The translations under genes were made by a program, and so were the position numbers. Shown here one piece after another: positions 9,810-18,999 of a stretch of 64,000 nt of DNA. Under the pieces are notes generated by a model. The model was not told where the DNA came from, did not search any database, and worked only from the letters and a program-made list of their open reading frames with translations. The DNA is from Fidelibacterota bacterium (GTDB lineage: Bacteria > Fidelibacterota > Marinisomatia > SCGC-AAA003-L08 > TS1B11), in contig SCKI01000001.1 in the NCBI GenBank assembly GCA_004124295.1, positions 124,001 to 188,000 on the forward strand, given 5' to 3'. Position 1 is the first letter of the stretch. Each line of letters starts with the position of its first letter.

Positions 9810-9831
9810 GTGCCAGGTCCAGTGCCGCGCC

Positions 9832-9860
9832 TTGACTTACGGGCAGCTTCTTTGTATTAT
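9832..9860 (+). promoter_or_regulatory. Sigma-70-type promoter of the serpin gene
   Basis: TTGACT, a 17-nt spacer and TATTAT, a near-consensus -35/-10 pair. The -10 ends 67 nt before the serpin ATG, giving a leader of about 60 nt. It sits just behind the preceding terminator. Confidence 0.65.
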
Positions 9861-9927
9861 CGTTCACAAGTCTGTTCATTTACAGTACAATGCCTGCGGA
9901 AGGCTTCAGGGTGCCGGGGAGTAAGAG

Positions 9928-11166
9928 ATGAAAACAAGACCGATTGCCGCCATCATTATTATGCTGGGGATCCTGGCCTGTGGCTCCTGCAGCGGACCGT
10001 CGGAACCTATCTCGAATATTCGTGAAATGACACCGCTGGAGAGGGAGTTGTTGGCTACCAGCGACGCCTTTGGCCTGCAGCTGTTCCGGGAGGTGGTGCG
10101 GCAGTCCTCTGACCCGAATGTCTTTATCTCGCCGCTGAGCGTTTCGATAGCCCTGGGCATGACTGCCAACGGCGCAGCGGGCGCCACCCTGGAGGCCATG
10201 CGCCAGACCCTGGCCCAAGCCGACCTGGCCGAGGAGGATGCCAACGCCGCCTACCGCAGCCTCATCGAATACCTGCCCGAGGCCGACCCCAAGGTGCAGT
10301 TTGCCATCGCCAATTCGATCTGGTACCGGCAGGGATGGACCTTCAGGGAGACCTTCTACCAGCAGGCCCGGGACTATTTTCAGGCCACGGTGCAAGGCCT
10401 CGACTTTAACGATCCTGGCGCAGCCGGTGTGATGAACGCTTGGGTGAGCGACAACACCGGCGGCAAGATCAAGGACATCATCGCGCCGCCCATCGATCCG
10501 TTCACGGTGATGTTTCTGATAAACGCCATCTATTTCAAAGGCGACTGGACCTACGAGTTTGATCCCGCCGACACCGAGGATGACCTGTTCAACCTGGCCG
10601 GGGGCGGAACGGTCACCATCGAGATGATGCACCAGGAGATCGACCTGCTCTACCACGCCAACGAGATGCTCCAGATCGCCGACCTGCCCTACGGCGACGG
10701 CGCCTTCAGCATGACCTTGATTCTGCCTCGGCCCAATGTGCCTCTCGATTCAGTCATGGCGCAGCTAACCGGCGAGAATTGGCTGGCCTGGACCGGCGCC
10801 CTCGATACGCTGGGCCTCAACCTGGCCCTGCCCAAATTCAAGTTAGACTATAAATTGAAGATGAAACCGGTGCTGCAGGCCTTGGGCATGGGCATCGCCT
10901 TCGGTGGAGCCGCCGATTTCAGCCGGATGCTTGATCCGCCACCGGACCTTTTCATCAACGATGTGCTGCACAAGACCTTCGTGCAGGTGGACGAAAAAGG
11001 GACCGAAGCGGCTGCCGCCACGGTAGTCGAAATGCAATGGGAATCTGCAGGTGGTGGCTTTGTCGGCATGCGCCTGGACCGGCCCTTTATTTTTGCCATC
11101 CGGGAGCGGAGCTCCGGCGCCATCTTGTTTATCGGCACCATCGGCGAACCGCTGTGGGAGGGGTAA
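9928..11166 (+). CDS. Serpin (inhibitory-type) lipoprotein
   Basis: 412 residues: an N-terminal lipoprotein-like signal (IIIMLGILACGSC), then a complete serpin fold (SPLSVSIALGMTANGA, NAIYFKGDWTYEFDP, LILPRPN, and the C-terminal RPFIFAIRERSSGAILFIG signature). The reactive-centre hinge, residues 356-365, is EKGTEAAAAT, which fits the inhibitory consensus at P17-P8 exactly, so it should trap a protease by insertion. Counting from P17, P1-P1' would be Glu372-Ser373, but the loop is about three residues longer than in antitrypsin, so the cleavage site is uncertain. It likely protects the cell surface or periplasm from serine or cysteine proteases. Own promoter upstream. Confidence 0.93.
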   Translation: MKTRPIAAIIIMLGILACGSCSGPSEPISNIREMTPLERELLATSDAFGLQLFREVVRQSSDPNVFISPLSVSIALGMTANGAAGATLEAMRQTLAQADLAEEDANAAYRSLIEYLPEADPKVQFAIANSIWYRQGWTFRETFYQQARDYFQATVQGLDFNDPGAAGVMNAWVSDNTGGKIKDIIAPPIDPFTVMFLINAIYFKGDWTYEFDPADTEDDLFNLAGGGTVTIEMMHQEIDLLYHANEMLQIADLPYGDGAFSMTLILPRPNVPLDSVMAQLTGENWLAWTGALDTLGLNLALPKFKLDYKLKMKPVLQALGMGIAFGGAADFSRMLDPPPDLFINDVLHKTFVQVDEKGTEAAAATVVEMQWESAGGGFVGMRLDRPFIFAIRERSSGAILFIGTIGEPLWEG

Positions 11167-11630
11167 CCTCCACCGGCCTGCCCCGCCACCCATCCCGGCG
11201 GCTCAATCTATGGCTGGTTGCCCTCGCACTGGTCCTGTTAACCGGCTGCCAGAAGGAGATGGTCTCGCTCTCCATCGATCCCTTGACCGACTCCCAAGAA
11301 GAGGGGCTCTGGCTTTCCATTGATCCCACCCAATGCCTGACGAACCCTTGGGACCTGGATTGGCTGCTGACCCATGACTACGATGACTATCCCCGGACCC
11401 AGTCTGGCGCTATTGCCATTTTCCGGGACTACTACGCCGATCAGGGGCTGGTCATCCACGATGTCCGGGTGGAGCAGGTTTACGATGTGGTCTGTGCGGC
11501 CTGCGGCTGTCCTACTGGCGAACGTTTTTACATCCTGGTGGATGAGGCCGACGAAAGGGCATTTCTGGAAACCTGCTTTGAGGGCATCGAAGGGCAGGTC
11601 TGCTTTGTGAAGGAAGATGGGCCGCCGTAG
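11154..11630 (+). CDS. Hypothetical lipoprotein
   Basis: Starts at a GTG overlapping the serpin end by 13 nt and encodes 158 residues. The signal peptide ends in a lipobox (LALVLLTGC). The mature part is acidic (LTHDYDDYPRTQSG) with a cysteine-rich patch VVCAACGCPTGERFYILVDE and a late cysteine pair, which could bind metal or form disulfides. No family recognised. Overlap suggests co-expression with the serpin. Confidence 0.6.
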   Translation: MGGVTSTGLPRHPSRRLNLWLVALALVLLTGCQKEMVSLSIDPLTDSQEEGLWLSIDPTQCLTNPWDLDWLLTHDYDDYPRTQSGAIAIFRDYYADQGLVIHDVRVEQVYDVVCAACGCPTGERFYILVDEADERAFLETCFEGIEGQVCFVKEDGPP

Positions 11631-11640
11631 CTGCTGACCC

Positions 11641-12525
11641 CTAGCCGCCGGCCAGCCCGCAGATGATAAATTTGCCTGAGGGCACTGCCGCCGCCAGGGC
11701 CGCCTCATCCAGCGGCCCAGTAAATAGCCCTGCCACCGCGCTCCCGCTTCCCGATAGTCCCGCATAGACCGCGCCGGTCTCCAGCAGGGCCGCCTTGATT
11801 TCCTGCAGGTCCGGGTAGCGCGGAAACACAACCTCCTCGAAATCGTTGCCGAATGCCGGCCAATCCGTCGCTTCACCGTCCAACAGTCCATCGAACCCCG
11901 GCGGCGGCGGAAAGGTATTTCGATCGCTGAACTGGCCGTAGGCCCAGGCGGTGTCGATGTGATGATCCGAAAGGACGAGGGCTACCGTCAATTCGGGCAG
12001 CGGGGGCAGGGCCGTCAGCCGGTCGCCGATCCCCTCGCCAAGCTGCAGACCGCCCCGGATAAAGTACGGCACATCGGCGCCCAGGCCGACCGCCACCACC
12101 TCCAGCAGATCAAGGGAGAGGTGCAGTTCCCACAGCTCGTTCAGCCCCTTCAGGACCGCCGCGGCATCGCTGGAGCCGCCCCCCAGACCGCTGCCGGGCG
12201 GGACCCGCTTCTCCAGTTCAATATGGACGCCGCCACTGTATCCCGCTTCGCTTCGGAGCAGATTGGCCGCCTGCAGACAGAGGTTCGATTCATCCCCGGG
12301 CACCTGGCTCGCGGCGGGTCCCGACACGGCCAGGGTCAGTCGCTTGTCGCTCCGGGGGGTCAGGGTCAGCGTATCGCCGAAAGTGATTTCCTGGAAAAGG
12401 GTGTGCAGCAAATGATAGATGCCTGAACGGCGATCCAGCGAGCTGCTGAATTCCCGGCGGCCGACGATGCGCAGACCGATGTTGATTTTGGCGTTGGCTG
12501 CCAAGGTAAGGATGGTGGCCATCAT
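11641..12525 (-). CDS. ispE: 4-diphosphocytidyl-2-C-methyl-D-erythritol kinase IspE
   Basis: GHMP kinase of the non-mevalonate isoprenoid pathway; it phosphorylates the 2-OH of CDP-methylerythritol. Visible: NAKINIGLRI near the start and the ATP loop PPGSGLGGGSSDAAAVL. The start ATG overlaps the gltX stop (ATGATG over TGA). About 294 residues is normal, but between GRR and IYHLLHTLFQEI there is an extra stretch of roughly ten residues where most IspE have a short GRRxDGYH. Cotranscribed with ispD, ispF and gltX on the minus strand. Confidence 0.92.
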   Translation of the reverse strand: MMATILTLAANAKINIGLRIVGRREFSSSLDRRSGIYHLLHTLFQEITFGDTLTLTPRSDKRLTLAVSGPAASQVPGDESNLCLQAANLLRSEAGYSGGVHIELEKRVPPGSGLGGGSSDAAAVLKGLNELWELHLSLDLLEVVAVGLGADVPYFIRGGLQLGEGIGDRLTALPPLPELTVALVLSDHHIDTAWAYGQFSDRNTFPPPPGFDGLLDGEATDWPAFGNDFEEVVFPRYPDLQEIKAALLETGAVYAGLSGSGSAVAGLFTGPLDEAALAAAVPSGKFIICGLAGG

Positions 12526-13943
12526 CCCTTTTGCAGCGCGTCGGCAACCCGCTGGCGGCACTTGTCCAGACCGAAGGTTTCGACGATGGTGACCATGTCC
12601 GGCCCGACCACCCGGCCGGCGATGGCCGCCCGGATAGGATGCCACAGCTCCCGGCCCTTCAGACCGAACTCGGCGCCCAACGCTTTGACTGCCGCCAGGA
12701 ACCAGTCGCCGCTGAAATCGTCCGCCGCCGCCAGCCGGTCCAGCAGCGCCGTCAGGATACCATTGGCCTGGGGCGAGGCGAGGGCCTCGGAGGCGGCTTC
12801 ATCATAGCTGACCGGGTCCTCGAAGAAAAAGGCCAACTGCTCCCGGGCATCGGGCAACAGGCTGATCTTTTCCTGAATGGCTGCCGCCATCCGGTCGCTG
12901 ACGTCCCAGCCCGATTCCAGGTGCGGTGCGATGGCCTGCCGGAATTCGGCAGCCGGCATGCGGCGGAGGTGCTGTCCGTTGAGCCAGCGCAGTTTCCCCG
13001 TGTCGAAAATGGCGCCCCCCTTCTGGACCCGCTCCAGCTGGAAGACCCGCTGCAACCCTTGGAGATCGAACACCTCGTCGTTGGATTGGTCATGCCAGCC
13101 CAGCAGGGCCACAAAATTGAGCAGCGCCTGCGGCAGGTAGCCGTCCTTCCGGTACTCCTCCACCGCCACATGGCCCTGGCGCTTGGACAGTTTGGAGCGG
13201 TCGGGATTCAGCAGTAAGGGCAGATGGGCGAAGACCGGTATTTCCCAGCCGAAGCCCTGGTAGAGCAACAGATGCTTGGGCATGCTGGGGAGCCACTCCT
13301 CCCCCCGGATCACATGGGTCACCCCCATCAGGTGGTCATCCACCACATTGGCCAGATGATAAGTGGGGAAACCATCGGACTTGATCAGCACCTGGTCATC
13401 CACGGTCTTCCACTCGAAGCGCACCTTGCGGCGCACCACATCCTCCAGGATGATCAATCCCTCACGGGGTACGGCCAGCCGGATCACGTGGGTCTCGTTG
13501 CCGGTGCGCTGGGCGGCCTCATCGGCGGGGATGTCCCGGCAGTGGCCGTCATAGCGGGTCGCCAGGCCCATTTTCTGCTGGCGCTCCCGGAGTTGCTGCA
13601 GCCTTTCGCTGGTGCAGAAGCAGGGGTAGGCCTGGCCCGCCTCGACCAGCTGGGCCGCGTGCTGGTGGTAAATCTCCAGGCGCTCGGACTGGACGTAGGG
13701 TCCGGCGTCGCCGCCCTTGCCCGGCCCCTCATCGATATCCAGGCCAGCCCAGTCCAGCGTTTCCAGCAGGCTTTGCACCGCCCCTTCCACTTTCCGGGAC
13801 TGGTCGGTGTCCTCGATGCGCAGGATAAAGGCGCCACCGTTCTGCCGCGCGAAGAGCCAGTTGTACAGGGCCGTGCGCAGTCCGCCGACATGCAGATGGC
13901 CGGTGGGGCTGGGGGCAAATCTTACCCGGACGTTGTCAGACAT
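12522..13943 (-). CDS. gltX: Glutamyl-tRNA synthetase
   Basis: Class I aminoacyl-tRNA synthetase charging tRNA-Glu (possibly also tRNA-Gln; not decidable here). The HIGH-type motif is in FAPSPTGHLHVGGLRTALYN and the KMSKS-type loop is KLSKRQGH. A cysteine pair (YPCFCTSERL) lies where some GluRS carry zinc ligands. I chose the ATG giving MSDNVRVRFAPSP rather than a GTG four codons upstream. 473 residues is standard. It overlaps ispE by 4 nt at its 3' end. Confidence 0.95.
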   Translation of the reverse strand: MSDNVRVRFAPSPTGHLHVGGLRTALYNWLFARQNGGAFILRIEDTDQSRKVEGAVQSLLETLDWAGLDIDEGPGKGGDAGPYVQSERLEIYHQHAAQLVEAGQAYPCFCTSERLQQLRERQQKMGLATRYDGHCRDIPADEAAQRTGNETHVIRLAVPREGLIILEDVVRRKVRFEWKTVDDQVLIKSDGFPTYHLANVVDDHLMGVTHVIRGEEWLPSMPKHLLLYQGFGWEIPVFAHLPLLLNPDRSKLSKRQGHVAVEEYRKDGYLPQALLNFVALLGWHDQSNDEVFDLQGLQRVFQLERVQKGGAIFDTGKLRWLNGQHLRRMPAAEFRQAIAPHLESGWDVSDRMAAAIQEKISLLPDAREQLAFFFEDPVSYDEAASEALASPQANGILTALLDRLAAADDFSGDWFLAAVKALGAEFGLKGRELWHPIRAAIAGRVVGPDMVTIVETFGLDKCRQRVADALQKG

Positions 13944-14061
13944 TTCATTTGGCACAATTACGGGGTGGCTCTGCGGAGACCGGCGGAGAATTTACGCTGT
14001 TCACTCCGGGCGGGGAAGACGGAAGGATTCCTGCCGCTGTCCCCCGTCCCACTGCTCGGGA

Positions 14062-14538
14062 TCAGGGCATCTCCAGCGTCGCCACGGCCACGGCCGTCAG
14101 GCCCTCCTTGCGGCCGGTGAAGCCCAGGTAGTCGGTGGTGGTGGCCTTCAGGTTGATCTGGCCCTCCGGGAGTCGCAGGGCGGCGGCGATGTGCCGGCGC
14201 ATGGCGGGCAGGTGCGGCGCGATCACCGGCTCCTGCAGCACGATCGTGGCATCAATATGCTGGATCGTTCCGCGAGCCTCGCGAATCAGGGCACCGGTCC
14301 GCTCCAGGAATTGACCACTGTCGGCATCCTTCCATTGGGCATCGCTGGAAGGGAAATGGCGGCCAATGTCTCCCAGACCTGCCGCTCCCAGCAAGGCATC
14401 CACCACGGCATGGATCAGCACATCAGCGTCGCTATGGCCGGCCACTCCGCTGCTGTGGGCGATATCAACGCCACCGAGGCGGAAACCGTCGCCGGTGATG
14501 AATTTGTGGGCATCAATGCCGATGCCGGTCCTGATCAT
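14062..14538 (-). CDS. ispF: 2-C-methyl-D-erythritol 2,4-cyclodiphosphate synthase IspF
   Basis: Makes MEcPP from CDP-ME 2-phosphate. 158 residues with the metal site in GIDAHKF and GHSDADVLIHAVVDALLGA, the KDADS substrate loop (QWKDADSGQF), and the C-terminal KATTTDYLGFTGRKEG. It overlaps ispD by 26 nt; in many bacteria the two are fused or adjacent. Confidence 0.96.
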   Translation of the reverse strand: MIRTGIGIDAHKFITGDGFRLGGVDIAHSSGVAGHSDADVLIHAVVDALLGAAGLGDIGRHFPSSDAQWKDADSGQFLERTGALIREARGTIQHIDATIVLQEPVIAPHLPAMRRHIAAALRLPEGQINLKATTTDYLGFTGRKEGLTAVAVATLEMP

Positions 14539-15262
14539 GCTCCAACTTCCATTCGGTAAAATCCCAGTCGCTCCGGCTGGTGATCTTGATATTTTGGGGA
14601 GAGCCTTTGATAATCGCCACCCGCCCGCCGATGGCCTCCACCAGGTAAGATTCGTCGGTGCCGGTGAGGCCGCTCTGTTGGGCGCTGGCCATGGCCTTGC
14701 GGAGAATCTCAGTGCGGAAGATTTGCGGTGTCTGGGCCTGCCAGATAATCTCCCGTGCCAGGGTCGTTTTCACCACGCCGACGGCATTACTGGCCGGCAT
14801 GTCGTCGGCCGTAGCCACCTCCTTCAGCGTGTCCATGGAGGGAACGGCCACTACGGCGCCATCATAGTGCCGGCAGAGCGCCGCCCCCTGGCTGATCCAG
14901 CGCGGATCGGGAAAGGGCCGGGCGGCATCGTGTACGACAACCAGCCGGGCCTCGGCAGGCACCTCATCCAGGGCATTCGAAACCGACTGCTGGCGCGTCG
15001 CCCCTCCCAGCACAAGGCGGGTTTCGATACCTTCCGGTACTATCGTTTCCAGTAATTCATGGGAAGCGTCCAGGTGGCTTTCCGGCACCGCCACGATGAG
15101 CCAGCGGATTTCCGGGGCTTTCAGAATTCGTTCGAGGGTGTGGACGAGCAGGGGCCGGCCGGCCAGCAGCTTGAACTGCTTTTTGGTCTGACCACCCAGT
15201 CGAGTGCCTTGGCCGGCAGCCGGGATAACTGCTGCAACGGGCGTGAAATCGGGTTCAGCCAT
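14513..15262 (-). CDS. ispD: 2-C-methyl-D-erythritol 4-phosphate cytidylyltransferase IspD
   Basis: CTP-dependent nucleotidyltransferase of the MEP pathway. 249 residues. N-terminal nucleotide loop AAGQGTRLGGQTKKQF with the conserved Arg and Lys, then VVVHDAARPF, and a late TDESYLVEAIGG segment. The ispF start lies inside its 3' end (26-nt overlap), so expression is tightly coupled. It follows queA by about 20 nt. Confidence 0.95.
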   Translation of the reverse strand: MAEPDFTPVAAVIPAAGQGTRLGGQTKKQFKLLAGRPLLVHTLERILKAPEIRWLIVAVPESHLDASHELLETIVPEGIETRLVLGGATRQQSVSNALDEVPAEARLVVVHDAARPFPDPRWISQGAALCRHYDGAVVAVPSMDTLKEVATADDMPASNAVGVVKTTLAREIIWQAQTPQIFRTEILRKAMASAQQSGLTGTDESYLVEAIGGRVAIIKGSPQNIKITSRSDWDFTEWKLEHDQDRHRH

Positions 15263-15283
15263 GGTGCTGCCGAAGCGGCCCTG

Positions 15284-16342
15284 CTATTGTATCAGCATGG
15301 CGTCGCCATAGCTGAAGAAGCGGTATTGATCGCTTATCGCCTGGGCGTACGCCTGAAGAATGAGTTCCTGGCCCGCAAATGCGGCCACCAGCAACATCAG
15401 GGTTGACCGGGGCTGATGAAAATTCGTCAACAGACCATCCACGGCCCGGAAACGATAAGGGGGATAAATGAATTTGTCGGTCCAGCCGCTGCCTGAAATC
15501 ACCTGGCCGTTTTCCTGGGCCACCGTCTCCAGGGTCCGTGTGGCCGTGGTGCCCACCGCCAGAATGCGGCGGCCTTCACCGCGGGCATCGTTGATGGCCT
15601 GCGCTGCCTGCGGGCTGATGGCGTAATACTCGCAGCCCATGCTGTGCCGGGCAATATCCTCCACCCGGATGGGCTGGAAAGTGCCGATCCCCACGTGCAG
15701 GGTAATGTTTACCGTTTCGATTCCCCCGGCTCTGAGACTATCAAGGAGTCCGGTGGTGAAGTGCAGGCCAGCGGTAGGCGCCGCCACGGCTCCCCGGTTG
15801 CGGGCGTAGACTGTCTGGTAGTTCTGCCGGTCTTCGGGCTCTGCTGGCCGGTGGATATAGGGTGGCAGAGGGCACTGGCCATATTTATCGAGATAGTTCA
15901 GGAAAGGCATATCAGGTGAGTTAAAGCGCACAATGCGGCTGCCGGACAAAGTGCTGTCCAGGACATCACAGGTAACGCCGTCTTCCAATACCAGGGTGTT
16001 GCCGACGCGCACCTTCCGGGCCGGCTTGATGAGGCACTCCCAGAGGTCCCGGTCGAGCTCCCGCAGCAGAAGCAGTTCCACCCGCGCCCCCGTGCGTTCT
16101 TTGATCGCTTCCAGCCGGGCTGGATAGACCTGCGTATCGTTGAGCACCAGCAGATCGCCCGGCTCCAGAAATTCAGCCACTTCGTCAAATCGCCGGCTCT
16201 GGATGCTGCCGGTGGCGCGGTCCACTAGCATAAGGCGGCAGTGGTCACGGTGCTGCAGGGGGTACTGGGCGATCAGCTCCTCGGGCACCGAAAACTCGTA
16301 CTGGGAGAGCCGGGGCCGCCTGTCCTGGGTGAGCAGTTCCAT
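15284..16342 (-). CDS. queA: S-adenosylmethionine:tRNA ribosyltransferase-isomerase QueA
   Basis: Transfers and isomerises the ribosyl part of SAM onto preQ1 in tRNA, making epoxyqueuosine. 352 residues; PEELIAQYPLQHRDHCRLM near the start, then VLNDTQVYPARL, AAPTAGLHFT and LTNFHQPRSTL, all QueA hallmarks. Second gene of the ruvB-led minus-strand operon, 5 nt after ruvB. Confidence 0.96.
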   Translation of the reverse strand: MELLTQDRRPRLSQYEFSVPEELIAQYPLQHRDHCRLMLVDRATGSIQSRRFDEVAEFLEPGDLLVLNDTQVYPARLEAIKERTGARVELLLLRELDRDLWECLIKPARKVRVGNTLVLEDGVTCDVLDSTLSGSRIVRFNSPDMPFLNYLDKYGQCPLPPYIHRPAEPEDRQNYQTVYARNRGAVAAPTAGLHFTTGLLDSLRAGGIETVNITLHVGIGTFQPIRVEDIARHSMGCEYYAISPQAAQAINDARGEGRRILAVGTTATRTLETVAQENGQVISGSGWTDKFIYPPYRFRAVDGLLTNFHQPRSTLMLLVAAFAGQELILQAYAQAISDQYRFFSYGDAMLIQ

Positions 16343-16347
16343 GGCCC

Positions 16348-17379
16348 TCAGAAAATCTTTGTCTGGGCCTGGCCGGATCTGGCCGGCCGCTCAATATTGA
16401 GATACTCGTAAGTCCGTTCGGTGGCGGTGCGGCCCCGGGGAGTCCGTTGCAGAAAGCCCTCCTTGATCAGGTACGGCTCATACACCTCCTCCAGGGTCCG
16501 GGAGGTTTCATGGAGGGCCACGGCCATGGTTTCCACCCCTACCGGCCCGCCGCCGAACTGCTCCGCCAGGTTGCGGAGAATCCGCCGGTCCATTTCGTCC
16601 AGACCCAGATCGTCAATGCCAAGGCGGCCGAGGGCCTGTTCAGTGCTGGCCGTATCGAGGTGGCCGGTACCCTCTACTTCGGCGAAGTCCCTGGCCCGGC
16701 GCAGAATCCTGTTGGCGATGCGCGGTGTGCCTCGGCTGCGCCTGGCAATGACGCCGGCGGCTTCGTCATCAATGGGAATGCCCAGCAGCCGGGCCGACCG
16801 GAGGATGATCTTCTGCAGGTCATTGGGGGGATAGAAATCGACCCGCAGGGTAACACCGAACCGGTCCCGCAGAGGGGAGGTCAGGTTGCCGAGCCGGGTA
16901 GTGGCGCCAATGAGAGTGAAAGGCTGCAGAGTGAGTTGCACCGTCCGGGAGTTGGGCCCTTTATCGAGCATGATATCGATACGGAAGTCTTCCATGGCTG
17001 CATAGAGGTACTCCTCCACCGAATTGTTCATGCGGTGGACTTCATCCACAAACAGGACATCCCGGTCAGCCAGATTGGTCAGAATGCCGGCCAGATCGGC
17101 GGGGCGGTCCAGGACCGGGCCGGAGGCCAGTTTGATGGTGCTGCCCAGTTCACTGGCGATGATATGGGCCAGGGTGGTCTTGCCCAGGCCCGGAGGGCCG
17201 AACAGCAGCACGTGATCCAGGGGGCCTTCCCGGCGCCGGGCCGCCTCAATGTAGACCCGCAGGTTGGCCACCAGCTCGGTCTGTCCGACAAACTCATCCA
17301 GGGCCGTCGGCCGGAGCGATTTCTCGGCGGCGAAGTCTTCGGGAGAACGCTTGGGTGTAATGAGGCTCGATTCGATCAT
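16348..17379 (-). CDS. ruvB: Holliday junction branch-migration helicase RuvB
   Basis: AAA+ motor of the RuvAB complex. 343 residues; Walker A GPPGLGKTTLA, Walker B VLFVDEVHRM, sensor 1 LIGATTR, arginine finger region LRDRFGV, and the C-terminal winged helix ending LQRTPRGRTATERTYEYL. First gene of the ruvB-queA-ispD-ispF-gltX-ispE operon; ruvA and ruvC are not in the window. Confidence 0.97.
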   Translation of the reverse strand: MIESSLITPKRSPEDFAAEKSLRPTALDEFVGQTELVANLRVYIEAARRREGPLDHVLLFGPPGLGKTTLAHIIASELGSTIKLASGPVLDRPADLAGILTNLADRDVLFVDEVHRMNNSVEEYLYAAMEDFRIDIMLDKGPNSRTVQLTLQPFTLIGATTRLGNLTSPLRDRFGVTLRVDFYPPNDLQKIILRSARLLGIPIDDEAAGVIARRSRGTPRIANRILRRARDFAEVEGTGHLDTASTEQALGRLGIDDLGLDEMDRRILRNLAEQFGGGPVGVETMAVALHETSRTLEEVYEPYLIKEGFLQRTPRGRTATERTYEYLNIERPARSGQAQTKIF

Positions 17380-17487
17380 CGTGCCCCGCCCCGGCCCCGG
17401 GCGGCCCGGGCGGGGCCGCAGTCATCATGCGTCTGCTGTAGAGGAGATGTCCTGCGCGAAAGCACGCCCCAATTTACGCTGCCGCTC

Positions 17488-17516
17488 TTGACGATGAAAC
17501 GGGGAAGTGGATATGC
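17488..17516 (+). promoter_or_regulatory. Possible promoter of the glycosylasparaginase gene
   Basis: TTGACG, 17-nt spacer, ATATGC: a good -35 with a poor -10, 65 nt before the start. Plausible because the gene is divergent from ruvB and needs its own promoter. Confidence 0.35.
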
Positions 17517-17581
17517 CTGCCCGGCCGTGATCGTGGTGATTAACTTGCTGTCCATTTCGGGGCTACGACAAGGAGAACAAC

Positions 17582-18649
17582 ATGGCAGCCAAGGCTCAAT
17601 TTTCCCGCCGCAGGTTTTTTTCCACTGCCGCCGCGCTTCTGGGCGGATGGCCATTCCTGTCACGACTGCAGGGCGGCCGCGCGGTAGCGCCAACCGTTCA
17701 GCGCAGGGGCACGCAGTTAGTGGTCTCCTCGGCCAACGGATTGGAGGCGGCGAAAACCACTTACCGGCTCATGTCCCGGGGCAGCGACACCCTGGAAGCG
17801 GCCATCAGCGGCGTGAACCTGGTGGAAAACGACCCGGATGATATGTCCGTCGGCTACGGCGGCCTGCCCAACGAGGACGGCGTGGTGGAGCTCGACTCGG
17901 CGGTGATGCACGGCCCCACGCACAAGGCCGGGGCGGTGGCGGCACTGCAGAATATCAAGAATCCGTCCCGGGTGGCGCAGCTGGTGCTTGAAACCACCGA
18001 TCACGTTCTGCTGGTGGGCAAGGGGGCCCTGCGCTTTGCCAAGGCCAACGGCTTTAAGGAAGAAGAGCTGCTCACCAAGAAAAGCCGGGAACGGTGGCTG
18101 AAGTGGAAGCGGGACCTCTCCCGCCGGGACGACTGGCTCTCCGATGATGAGGAAGACCGGGGCATCGCCCGTAAGGTGGCGCGGCCCACCGGCACCATTC
18201 ATGTGGCCGCCATGAACAGCGACGGCGATATATCCTGCGTCACCACCACCAGCGGCTTGGCCTGGAAGATACCGGGCCGGGTGGGGGACAGCCCGATCAT
18301 AGGCGCCGGGCTGTATGTGGACAATGCCATCGGTTCCTGCGGCAGCACCGGCCGGGGCGAGGCCAACCTGCAGAATCTCTGCTGCTTCGCGGCTGTGGAG
18401 CTGATGCGCACCGGCCTTGCGCCGGAAGAGGCCGGGCTGGAAGTGCTCCGGCGCGTTGCCAGCCACACCACCGAGAAGCGCCTATTGGACGATCAGGGCC
18501 GGCCCAACTTTGGCCTGAAGTTCTATCTCATTGCCAAGGATGGCCGTTATGCCGGCGCCACCATGTGGGGACCGTCGAAATTTGCCGTGGCTGACCGGCG
18601 CGGCACCCGGCTGGAAGAGTGCGCGGTCCTGTATCAACGGGAGAATTGA
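17582..18649 (+). CDS. Tat-exported glycosylasparaginase (N4-beta-N-acetylglucosaminyl-asparaginase)
   Basis: 355 residues. It begins with a twin-arginine signal (FSRRRFFSTAAALLGG) and has GGLPNEDGVVELDSAVMHG, typical of the Ntn-hydrolase glycosylasparaginases. Autocleavage and catalysis should use the Thr in RPTGTIHVAAM, with GRVGDSPIIGAGLYVDN as the downstream substrate loop. It releases GlcNAc from Asn-linked glycans, or acts on related asparagine amides. A GGAGAACA site precedes the ATG. Export suggests it scavenges glycoprotein or peptide debris. Confidence 0.9.
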   Translation: MAAKAQFSRRRFFSTAAALLGGWPFLSRLQGGRAVAPTVQRRGTQLVVSSANGLEAAKTTYRLMSRGSDTLEAAISGVNLVENDPDDMSVGYGGLPNEDGVVELDSAVMHGPTHKAGAVAALQNIKNPSRVAQLVLETTDHVLLVGKGALRFAKANGFKEEELLTKKSRERWLKWKRDLSRRDDWLSDDEEDRGIARKVARPTGTIHVAAMNSDGDISCVTTTSGLAWKIPGRVGDSPIIGAGLYVDNAIGSCGSTGRGEANLQNLCCFAAVELMRTGLAPEEAGLEVLRRVASHTTEKRLLDDQGRPNFGLKFYLIAKDGRYAGATMWGPSKFAVADRRGTRLEECAVLYQREN

Positions 18650-18723
18650 TCCTGCCTAGGCGGCGAGCGTAAACTTCGGCACCGGCGGCAGATTGGCCGG
18701 CGGCAAGCTGACGAGGAGCAATT

Positions 18724-18999
18724 GTGAGCGAACAGGAAAAAACATACCAGTTTTTGTATGAGAACTATCCCTGGCCTGATCCGGGGACCGAACGGGGCTG
18801 CCCCTACTCGGGCATCGCCTTGCAGCTCAATGAGCAGCGCCCCGGCTACAACGGCAAACCGTGGACCTGCCCCAAGTGCATCCACTATTTCAGCGAGGCA
18901 GACCTGGACAATCCGGGCCAGTACAAGGGCAAGGACTGCGACTATACCTTGGCCCAAAAGGCGGCCGATTCAGCGAAGGCCGCTGGGAGCGACGACTAG
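18724..18999 (+). CDS. Small cysteine-containing protein, unknown
   Basis: 91 residues from a GTG preceded by AGGAG. It contains GCPYSGIA, a CPKC pair in KPWTCPKCIHYF, and a later KDCDY, so four cysteines could bind one zinc. Cytosolic by lack of signal. Family unknown. It follows the glycosylasparaginase by 74 nt on the same strand. Confidence 0.6.
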   Translation: MSEQEKTYQFLYENYPWPDPGTERGCPYSGIALQLNEQRPGYNGKPWTCPKCIHYFSEADLDNPGQYKGKDCDYTLAQKAADSAKAAGSDD

